From: an uncultured Bacteroides sp.
GTDB lineage: Bacteria; Bacteroidota; Bacteroidia; Bacteroidales; Bacteroidaceae
DNA length: 25,447 nucleotides
Assembly: GCA_948847595.1 (NCBI GenBank)
Contig: CAQOGY010000028.1
Coordinates: 1-25,447 of the forward strand
Reading direction: 5' to 3'
In this document: one piece after another, positions 1 to 7,313 of the stretch
How positions within the stretch are numbered: position 1 is the first letter of the stretch
Layout of the letters: each line of letters opens with the position of its first letter
Notes under the pieces: model-generated
The model's database searches: none
What the model was told of the DNA's origin: nothing
What the model saw: the letters and a program-made list of their open reading frames with translations, nothing else
Program-made: the position numbers and the translations under genes

Positions 1-539
1 CCATGCGCCGCAATCCCGTCATTGCGGATGTGTTCACACAGCTGGACTATATGGAGAAACGAGGTTCCGGCTTACGCAAAATGCGAGAATTGACGGAAAA
101 ACTACCCAACTTCCTGCAAGGAAAAGAACCGCAATATCAAACGGAAGCGACTTCTTTCTATACCACGTTCTATAACCTGAACTGGGACGAGAACGGAAGA
201 ATTCCTGTGGAAGAAGTAGCCAACAGGGTAAATAGTACCCTCGAAAAGTACCCTGTAAACGAAGAAAGTTCGGTGAAAAAGTACCCTGTAAACGAAAATA
301 GTACCCCCAAAAAGTACCCTGTAAAAAGGAATACTAACAAACCTGTTGGTAGAACGGCTCAGCGTATAATAGATATGGTTATATCTAACCCGATGATAAC
401 TCGTGAAAAAATGGCAGATGAATTGGGTATCTCTTTAGATGGTGTCAAGAAACAGATAAAAAACCTTCGAGACAGAGGGATTCTTACGCATGAAGGTTCG
501 GATAAAGCTGGCTATTGGCGCATTATTGTCAAACCATAA
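1..539 (+). CDS. Schlafen/AlbA_2-type ATP-binding regulator, C-terminal part (cut by window edge)
   Basis: Only the last ~178 residues are visible; the reading frame is open to the window edge, so the first visible methionine is almost certainly internal. The opening segment (RRNPVIADVF, then MEKRGSGLRKM) matches the end of the ATP-binding 'RecG C-terminal-like' domain (HATPase_c_4, PF13749), which in this family follows an AlbA_2/Schlafen AAA_4 domain. A low-complexity linker with three 11-residue repeats around KYPVNE follows. Residues ~118-175 form a winged helix (ITREKMADELGIS, VKKQIKNLRDRGIL, GYWRII). The family is annotated as putative transcriptional regulators. It stands 14 bases before the next gene at the head of the visible operon, so it may regulate the defence genes; that role is inferred. 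The family call is fairly firm, the full architecture is not visible. Confidence 0.75.
   Translation, partial: MRRNPVIADVFTQLDYMEKRGSGLRKMRELTEKLPNFLQGKEPQYQTEATSFYTTFYNLNWDENGRIPVEEVANRVNSTLEKYPVNEESSVKKYPVNENSTPKKYPVKRNTNKPVGRTAQRIIDMVISNPMITREKMADELGISLDGVKKQIKNLRDRGILTHEGSDKAGYWRIIVKP
244..330 (+). repeat. three tandem 33-bp in-frame repeats
   Basis: The core AAAAGTACCCTGTAAA starts at about 244, 277 and 310, an exact 33-base period. The first two copies run on into CGAA and the third diverges. The period is a multiple of three, so copy-number change would keep frame. It encodes repeats of KYPVNE(E/N)S(S/T)xxK in the linker between the ATP-binding domain and the winged helix of the regulator. 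Confidence 0.8.
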
Positions 540-553
540 ACAAGAATAGGATT

Positions 554-1267
554 ATGGCGATATTCATATTAGTCTTTACCTTGCTTATAGCTTTCTTAGC
601 CATAGCCTTATTACTAGGCATAGCCCCAATAAGTTCAAAAGCCAAATACAGAACAATGTATGTGGGCGCAACCCTTATGATTCTGATAGCTTTTATGACC
701 TGCGATTATATCGACATACAAACTGACATGACAGCTAAAATAAGGTTTCATGCAGTATTGGCTTTAGATATTGCAGTCGGATATTTTTGCATTGCTGTAG
801 CTTATATGGAAAAGTATAACACTGTAAAACGTAAGAATCAAAAATTAGAGGAAGCCCTAACGGCAAAAGAACAGGAAAAGGTTTCCATTCTTTTGGAACA
901 TCAAAATGAAAAACAACAAGTCCTTCTGCAAGGAGAGCTTGAATGGCTGGCAGGGAAAATAAAGATATTTACCGAGGAAGAGCAAAAAGCAATTCTTGCC
1001 AGTACGTTATCGTTTGCCCAACATGACTTTATACTACCTCCTTCCATAAAAATCCAACCCAACGAAACATGCAGTCAGCAAGAACTTATGTACTACGTTT
1101 GCTCTACATTTTTCAATATGGGTAAGAAGCGTAATGACATTGTAAGTTTCTTGATTCAAGTCTTTCCACTCTATTTCCCTGCTGGAGAAAGCGTATTAGC
1201 CAAAAAGATGCCGGGGATGGATAAGGTAAAAGAGAGAAGGGAGAAAGAAGAACAAACAAGATTATGA
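554..1267 (+). CDS. small inner-membrane protein with coiled coil, unknown function
   Basis: I do not recognise the family. I chose the ATG at 554 (MAIFILVF) rather than the in-frame ATG at 515, because the latter overlaps the upstream gene by 25 bases and puts a polar stretch before the first hydrophobic helix. From 554 the product is ~237 residues. Three hydrophobic segments are visible: residues ~2-22, ~33-50 and ~70-88. A charged coiled-coil-like segment follows (KNQKLEEALTAKEQEKV and on, ~95-135), then a soluble C-terminal domain rich in helices (EEEQKAILAST; ELMYYVCSTFFNMGKKRNDIVSFL) and a basic tail. It overlaps the next gene by 4 bases (ATGA), which suggests translational coupling. 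Its place inside a nuclease/helicase operon suggests a membrane-associated accessory or sensor; this is inference from position only. Confidence 0.7.
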   Translation: MAIFILVFTLLIAFLAIALLLGIAPISSKAKYRTMYVGATLMILIAFMTCDYIDIQTDMTAKIRFHAVLALDIAVGYFCIAVAYMEKYNTVKRKNQKLEEALTAKEQEKVSILLEHQNEKQQVLLQGELEWLAGKIKIFTEEEQKAILASTLSFAQHDFILPPSIKIQPNETCSQQELMYYVCSTFFNMGKKRNDIVSFLIQVFPLYFPAGESVLAKKMPGMDKVKERREKEEQTRL

Positions 1268-2094
1268 GTATAAATAAAGAAACAATCATATCAGCTATTA
1301 TTGACGTTTGCAAAGCCATGGGGTTAGACTATATAACCAAAGTAAGGTCTGCCACCTGGAATGCAGATATAGTTGTAGAACATAAAACATACAAAGTGGC
1401 TTTCAACGTGTGTAAATGTCCTCGCAATGTAGAAGTTGCATACAAAGCTATGCGTAAGGAGCGTGTTTGCGGATGTTGGTTACTATTGCCAACTAGAAAC
1501 TCATCTTATCAAGAACAGAGTCTTCCATGTTTTAACCTTATATCCAAAACAGATAAGGAAATGGTATGTCTCAATTCAAAGTTGGATGATAACTCCACTA
1601 ATCAAATTGAGTTATTTTCGTTCCTTCATTCCATTATTGATGGCAAGATAAAGTTTGCGGAACAAGCAGAAATCAACAAAGTAGAATTATGCTTCTATAA
1701 AAACAGATGTTGGAAGTGTCATAGAGAAAATGATGTATATTTCGTCAATCGCCTCTTTTCACAAAAAGGCGTGGTGATTGATGGACAGAATTTAATGATA
1801 GATGAAGACCTCACATTCAACCCCTCTATCATCAAGGGATTTAAGAGGTATATACAAGAACATCCGTCAGAAACATTCATTATGGGTGATATAAAACCAA
1901 GATATAGCAAAACGATTGGCGGAGCATATCCTTCATTCGGCTGTGTTCAATGTGATAGTATCTTTGGGAACTTCTATCTTCAAGAGAATATGATAGAACT
2001 CATATACTGCACAGACAGCTTACGCAAAACTATTATCACCCTCGATGAACCTATAAAAGTATCCGTTCATTGCTGGTATAAGGTAAATAGATGA
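1264..2094 (+). CDS. CoiA-like protein with degenerate nuclease motif and Cys4 zinc site
   Basis: 276 residues, starting in an ATGA overlap with the preceding membrane-protein gene. Residues ~28-77 resemble the CoiA nuclease domain: a hydrophobic strand with Asp (NADIVV, D35), a second strand (KVAFNVCKCP, 44-53), then a helix and a WLLLP strand (72-77). In CoiA the second strand normally carries Glu (IExQ); here that position is Asn48, so the PD-(D/E)XK-type site looks altered. Two CxxC pairs, C149/C152 (CWKC) and C227/C230 (CVQC), could form one zinc-binding treble or ribbon. CoiA proteins are linked to competence and DNA processing. In this operon the protein might bind DNA rather than cut it. 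The CoiA assignment is by motif reading and is moderate; the gene itself is secure from its spacing and coupling. Confidence 0.7.
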   Translation: MSINKETIISAIIDVCKAMGLDYITKVRSATWNADIVVEHKTYKVAFNVCKCPRNVEVAYKAMRKERVCGCWLLLPTRNSSYQEQSLPCFNLISKTDKEMVCLNSKLDDNSTNQIELFSFLHSIIDGKIKFAEQAEINKVELCFYKNRCWKCHRENDVYFVNRLFSQKGVVIDGQNLMIDEDLTFNPSIIKGFKRYIQEHPSETFIMGDIKPRYSKTIGGAYPSFGCVQCDSIFGNFYLQENMIELIYCTDSLRKTIITLDEPIKVSVHCWYKVNR

Positions 2095-2121
2095 CATACA
2101 ATAAATTAAATATTAGTCAGA

Positions 2122-5100
2122 ATGAATATAATTAGCATATATAACCAATTAAAGAGTAGTTATAAAAACTACATCGGAAGTTTTGTCTCTATAAAAGATG
2201 AACGGATAAAGCAAAAGGTCTGTGAAGCGATTCAGGATGAGAAATTATGGCCTAAGGCTTTAATTCAATTCAATCCAAACTTTGCCCAAGGTATTGGCGT
2301 TTCTCAATTGATAGAAAGGGGGCTTCCTATTCATAGTGATTTGGAACAATTTTTTAAGACTCCTTTTTATAAACATCAGCAAGAAGCAATCGAATTGGGA
2401 TGTCAAAACAAAGAGTTTATTGTCACCTCCGGTACGGGTTCCGGCAAATCGCGTACTTTTATGGCTACCATCTTTAACTATGTCTTACAACATCAAGAAG
2501 ATTGCATTGAGAAGACAATAGCCATCATTGTGTACCCGATGAATGCTTTGATTAACTCACAGGCAGAAGAATTAGGTCGTTATCAGCAACAATATGAAGA
2601 AACAACAGGAAAAAAATGTCCCTTTACTTTCGGAAAATATACAGGACAAGAAGACTCGCAGGCTCGTGAACGGATGCAACAAACGCCTCCTAACATCATA
2701 TTGACTAACTATATGATGCTGGAGTTATTGATGACTCGTGCAGGCGACGAGAAACATCTTAGAGATTGTTTCCTTGAAAATTTGCATTATCTCGTATTTG
2801 ATGAACTGCACACTTATCGTGGTATGCAAGGAAGTGATGTGTCATTTTTGATTCGTCGCATTAAAGCACAAGCAAAAGGTGAGGTACTGTGTTTTGGTAC
2901 ATCTGCGACTATGGTGGCAGATGACAAACTTTCTTACAAAGAACAACGCCAAAAGGTTGCAGATGTGGCTTCTTGCATTTTTGGTAGCACATATGATTCA
3001 AGTCAAGTAGTAGACGAAACCTTAAAGGCCGGCTTAACAAATCCACATTACACTAAATCTGATTTGGTTGCGGCAATCAATGCGCCTATACCATCTGAAC
3101 TGAACGCCACTTTGATTCAGGATTTTCCCACGACAAACTGGATTGAGCAGAACGTAGCATTGCGTTATGACGTTGAAGAACGGAAATATTTCAGAGGAAC
3201 GCCATGTTCTATTGAAAATATTGCAGAAAAATTATTCCACGATATAGACGGGACTATATCGCAAGAAAAGTGTTTTTCCCATATCATAGGTGTTCTGAAT
3301 TGGTGTAATGAAGTAAACGTCAATCATGGTACCAATCTTTTGCCTTATAAAATTCACCAGTTTATTCCCCAAACCGGTAATGTTTATGCTACTTTAGGAA
3401 ATCCAAGGGATAGATATATCACTGTAGAGGAAAAATTATATTGTGAAGAGTTGTCAAATGAAAGTAGCAAGGTAATGTATTATCCCATCATGTTCAGCCG
3501 TCTTAGCGGACATGAACTATATTCGGTTAAAATTAGTAACGGGACACTTTCACCTCGCAATTTCGATGAACGAAATGATTCTGACGAAGAAGAGCAGGAA
3601 CAATCCGTTGATAATGGATATATTATTGTGCCTCACGACAATGAATGTATAGACGACCTCCTGCTTGACCCCAATTCGGATGACATACCAGAAGATTGGT
3701 ATAAGTTAGATAGACAAGGAAATCGTAAATTCAAGAAAACATACTCAAATCGATTCCCTAAGAAAATATATTTCAATGTATTTGGGCAATTGTCTGAAAC
3801 TGAAGATATGCTTGAAAATTCAATCGAGGGTGTCTACATACCAAGTCCACTGAAGTATGATCCGACGGCCAAGGCCATTTTCTCGGGTTCCAGTAAAGAA
3901 TGGTCAAAACTTTCAAAAATTGGCAGTGAAGGTAGAAGTACGGCCACTACAGTGCTTTCTTATGAGAATATTATTAAAATGAATAATGCCGGAGTCGATT
4001 CAGCTGACAGGAAAGTTATGACCTTTGTGGATGCTCGTCAAGATGCTGCGCTTCAAGCCGGACACTTTAACGACTTTATACGCATTGGAAAAATCCGTTC
4101 TGCAATATGGAATGCAGTAAAAAACTCTGAAGATCCTGTTGGTAGTGATAAAATCGCTCGACTTGTATTCAAACATCTTAACCTTTCTCACGAAGACTAC
4201 TTCCGTTATCCAAACTGGAGTGGTGGTCGTGCAAAGAAAGTGGAAAGTGTCATGGAGAGATATTTGGGCACTATCATTTTTGATGATTTGGCTGGAAACT
4301 GGCAAGTTAATATGCCCAATTTGGAAGATTGTGCTTTACTGAAAATTAACTACGAATTTCTTCATGATGAGATAACGGGTGAAAATGGCAGCGAACGTTT
4401 GTATGACATACCTCAATTAGAGGGTTTGTCCGATGAGAGCAAAGAACGTTTCATCGTTCAGATATTGGACTATATGCGTCATAAACTGTGTATCTATTCT
4501 GATGAAAGAACGGAAGAAGCAGCAAGGGATACAGAAAAACAGGTTCGAGAGAATCTTAAAAGTCCATGGACGTTGGATGACAATGATAAAATTGCGTCCG
4601 CTCACGCTTTGTGTTTTGTAAAGCCACAAAACAAGCGAAAGTCATACGGTAAGGAGGTTGCCGGTTATCGCTCTAAACTTGCTTATTTTGTTCGTGATTT
4701 TCTAAATGCAAACGGAAGTGCTGTGACAATCAACTCTGCCGAAGAATATGTCGCTTATATGCAGTCATTATTTGCCGCACTAGGTAATTATATTCAAGAA
4801 AATGACGGTGCTTATCAGTTGTACTATTCCTGCATTTTGTGGGAGAAAGGCGATGAAAAGAATATTCGAGCCGACCTCATCAAAATTAGGACAATAGGCG
4901 ATGAAATTGTATATACTCCGAATAAGTATTTTCAAGAGTTTTACAAACAGATCCCTATGGCGAACGTGAAATTGGAAGCCAAAGACCATACCGGACAGGT
5001 ATCTAAATCAGAGCGTGAAGAACGTGAACGACAGTTCCGTAACGGTGAATTTCCAGTACTTTATTGCTCTCCTACAATGGAGTTAGGTATCGACATCAAA

Positions 5101-7308
5101 GATCTGTCTATTGTCGGTATGCGCAATGTGCCTCCTACGCCGGCAAACTATACACAGCGTGCCGGACGTGCTGGACGTAGCGGTCAGGCGGCTTTGATCT
5201 ACACATACTGCCGTCCCCGTAACTCCCACGAGAATTACTATCTTCGTCATCCAGAGAAAATGGTAAGTGGTGAGGTAAAGGCTCCGCGTATGGAATTGGT
5301 CAACGAAGAGTTGTTCTCTACACATTTTCATTCTACGATACTTTCAATATGCCCTATTCTTCAGTTGTCTAATGGCATTGCAGACCTTGTTGATTATAGT
5401 AATGCTAATGCAATTACCTTAAAGCAGGAAGTCGTACACCATCTTCAACTTTCCGATGAGCGAAAAACTGAGATTAAACAGATTTTTAAGCAGGTGATTG
5501 CAGACCAATATCTGTCAAACAGAATTTCTAATGAATTGCCATATTGGTTTACGAATAGTTGGATGGATAACATACTCAACAACTATCTGGCTGATTTCGA
5601 TAAGGCATTGAATCGCTGGCGTAGCTTATATAAATTGGCGCAACAACAAATTGAAGAAGCGCAGACTATTCTCCGGAACAATGTGTACGGAGAAAATTCC
5701 AACGAGAAAAAGGAGGCCCTGCTAAAAGAAAAACGTGGTATAGAACTTCGTGATATGTTGCTTGGTCAAAATCAAGGTAAAAATGCAGAGGAAAATGAGT
5801 TTTATCCATACCGTTACTTTGCAAGTGAGGGCTTTTTACCCGGTTATAACTTCACGAAACTTCCTCAACGTGCTCTTTTACAATATAAGAATAGTGACAA
5901 GGTTGAGTATTTGAGTCGTGCCAAATCATTAGCATTAACTGAGTTCGGTCCGCAGAATATCATCTACAATAATGGAGGGAAATTCCGTATCTCACGTATG
6001 ATGCTCACAGGTGACCCGACTCCAAATAAATTCTTCTATAATCCCAAGACAGGAGTAATCTATAAAAATCAGGAAAATGCAGCCCACCATACCGATATTA
6101 TCACAGGTGAAAGTCTCGATGGTATTTCAAGAATGATCCCCGGTTACTGCATCCAATCACAGGATATGGTGGCACAGGAAACAGAAAAAATCACTTGTCA
6201 GGAAGAAGAACGTAGCCGAAAGTTCTATCAACTAAAGACCTACTTTTCATCTGATGACACGCATGCAATGAGTATGTGCGAACTGAAGACTGGCAATGGT
6301 ACCCATCTTGCCAATATACGATATATACCTTCATGCCGCCTGACTTACATCCTTGAATCCAAGAATGACAATAATGCAAACGGATTTGCATTCGACACAA
6401 AAACAGGTGACTGGATTAGTTCAGAGCGTATGACAATTTATGCACAAAAGCAGCAAGAACATCCGGAAGAACCCAGTCACATCAAGTATGTCAAGTTGTT
6501 TACGGAAACAACGGCCAATGCCATCTATATTCAGCCGCTTGAAGCTCTTGCGCTTGGAGACAAGGGAGCCGTGCGTACATTTCTCTATGCCTTTAAGCAG
6601 GCCATAGAAGATGTGTTCCAAATTGAGGGCAGCGAGATAGGTGCAGATGTGATGGGCGAAGAGAAAATCCCCAACGTACTCATCTATGAAAATGCGGAAG
6701 GTTCTTTAGGCGTTTTAAGTCGCCTCGTTGCTGAACCTGCCTCTTATCACGCCGTTGTAAAACGGGCCTATGAAATTTGCTATAAAAAATCATCACTGCT
6801 TTCTGATGAAGAGCGTGAGAAACTAATACCGGCAGACTATACAAATCTACTCAACTATTACAACCAGCCGTATCATCAACTTATCGATGTGCGTAAAATT
6901 TACAATACGCTTTGCATCATGATGAACGCTGATATAGAGGTACGTTCTGCCGGTCAGTACCAAAGTTACGATAAACAATACGAAGCTCTTGAAGCAGCCC
7001 GTGACCACAATAGTAGTACGGAGTACGAGTTTCTGAAATACCTTTATGAGCATAAACTCCGCCTGCCGGACAAGGCACAGCCTATGTTCCCGGAGCAGTA
7101 TTACGTGCAGCCGGATTTCATGTATGGTGACAGAATTGTCATCTTCTGTGATGGTACGCCTCACGATTTGCCGGAAGTACAGGAAGATGACAGGAACAAG
7201 CGTGAAGTGCTTGAAGATGCCGGCTATATAGTGATAGCATGGCACTATGCTACACCTTTGGCAGATTTTGTGGCCGCACATTCTGATATATTTACACCCA
7301 TAAGTTAA
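2122..7308 (+). CDS. DISARM DrmA/DrmB-like fused DEAD/DEAH helicase with DUF1998-like region and Vsr/DUF559-like C-terminal nuclease fold
   Basis: A 1728-residue superfamily 2 helicase. Visible parts in order: Walker A TSGTGSGKS (102-110); motif II DELH (227-230); SAT motif (GTSATM, ~261-266); the segment FVDARQDAALQAGHFNDF (~635-655), which is characteristic of DUF1998-associated helicases; the helicase C core (SPTMELGIDI, then motif VI QRAGRAGRSG at 1012-1021); and a DUF1998-like stretch with LIYENAEGSLG (~1520-1530) in place of the usual DxxxGGxG. The last ~95 residues read like a Vsr/DUF559-type fold: E1634/E1636 in a helix, QPDF (D1665), IFCDGTPHD (1674-1682), then a charged helix and a GYIVIAW strand. 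In class 1 DISARM the helicase (DrmA) and DUF1998 protein (DrmB) are separate genes; here they are joined. DruE of Druantia is another large helicase-DUF1998 protein and is the main alternative. Starts 27 bases after the CoiA-like gene and ends 5 bases before the SNF2 gene. Confidence 0.85.
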   Translation: MNIISIYNQLKSSYKNYIGSFVSIKDERIKQKVCEAIQDEKLWPKALIQFNPNFAQGIGVSQLIERGLPIHSDLEQFFKTPFYKHQQEAIELGCQNKEFIVTSGTGSGKSRTFMATIFNYVLQHQEDCIEKTIAIIVYPMNALINSQAEELGRYQQQYEETTGKKCPFTFGKYTGQEDSQARERMQQTPPNIILTNYMMLELLMTRAGDEKHLRDCFLENLHYLVFDELHTYRGMQGSDVSFLIRRIKAQAKGEVLCFGTSATMVADDKLSYKEQRQKVADVASCIFGSTYDSSQVVDETLKAGLTNPHYTKSDLVAAINAPIPSELNATLIQDFPTTNWIEQNVALRYDVEERKYFRGTPCSIENIAEKLFHDIDGTISQEKCFSHIIGVLNWCNEVNVNHGTNLLPYKIHQFIPQTGNVYATLGNPRDRYITVEEKLYCEELSNESSKVMYYPIMFSRLSGHELYSVKISNGTLSPRNFDERNDSDEEEQEQSVDNGYIIVPHDNECIDDLLLDPNSDDIPEDWYKLDRQGNRKFKKTYSNRFPKKIYFNVFGQLSETEDMLENSIEGVYIPSPLKYDPTAKAIFSGSSKEWSKLSKIGSEGRSTATTVLSYENIIKMNNAGVDSADRKVMTFVDARQDAALQAGHFNDFIRIGKIRSAIWNAVKNSEDPVGSDKIARLVFKHLNLSHEDYFRYPNWSGGRAKKVESVMERYLGTIIFDDLAGNWQVNMPNLEDCALLKINYEFLHDEITGENGSERLYDIPQLEGLSDESKERFIVQILDYMRHKLCIYSDERTEEAARDTEKQVRENLKSPWTLDDNDKIASAHALCFVKPQNKRKSYGKEVAGYRSKLAYFVRDFLNANGSAVTINSAEEYVAYMQSLFAALGNYIQENDGAYQLYYSCILWEKGDEKNIRADLIKIRTIGDEIVYTPNKYFQEFYKQIPMANVKLEAKDHTGQVSKSEREERERQFRNGEFPVLYCSPTMELGIDIKDLSIVGMRNVPPTPANYTQRAGRAGRSGQAALIYTYCRPRNSHENYYLRHPEKMVSGEVKAPRMELVNEELFSTHFHSTILSICPILQLSNGIADLVDYSNANAITLKQEVVHHLQLSDERKTEIKQIFKQVIADQYLSNRISNELPYWFTNSWMDNILNNYLADFDKALNRWRSLYKLAQQQIEEAQTILRNNVYGENSNEKKEALLKEKRGIELRDMLLGQNQGKNAEENEFYPYRYFASEGFLPGYNFTKLPQRALLQYKNSDKVEYLSRAKSLALTEFGPQNIIYNNGGKFRISRMMLTGDPTPNKFFYNPKTGVIYKNQENAAHHTDIITGESLDGISRMIPGYCIQSQDMVAQETEKITCQEEERSRKFYQLKTYFSSDDTHAMSMCELKTGNGTHLANIRYIPSCRLTYILESKNDNNANGFAFDTKTGDWISSERMTIYAQKQQEHPEEPSHIKYVKLFTETTANAIYIQPLEALALGDKGAVRTFLYAFKQAIEDVFQIEGSEIGADVMGEEKIPNVLIYENAEGSLGVLSRLVAEPASYHAVVKRAYEICYKKSSLLSDEEREKLIPADYTNLLNYYNQPYHQLIDVRKIYNTLCIMMNADIEVRSAGQYQSYDKQYEALEAARDHNSSTEYEFLKYLYEHKLRLPDKAQPMFPEQYYVQPDFMYGDRIVIFCDGTPHDLPEVQEDDRNKREVLEDAGYIVIAWHYATPLADFVAAHSDIFTPIS

Positions 7309-7313
7309 TAGAC

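Noticed and set aside
244..330. CRISPR array
   Set aside because: Three repeats with a period of only 33 bases, no true spacers, in frame within a coding region, no cas genes.
515..553. Earlier ATG for the membrane protein
   Set aside because: It would overlap the regulator by 25 bases and place a polar stretch before the first transmembrane helix; the ATG at 554 begins the hydrophobic segment directly.
2122..7308. Druantia DruE
   Set aside because: Size and helicase-DUF1998 architecture fit, but the SNF2 helicase and Eco57I-class methyltransferase neighbours are DISARM-like and no DruA-D, F, G or H partner is recognisable. Kept as an alternative.
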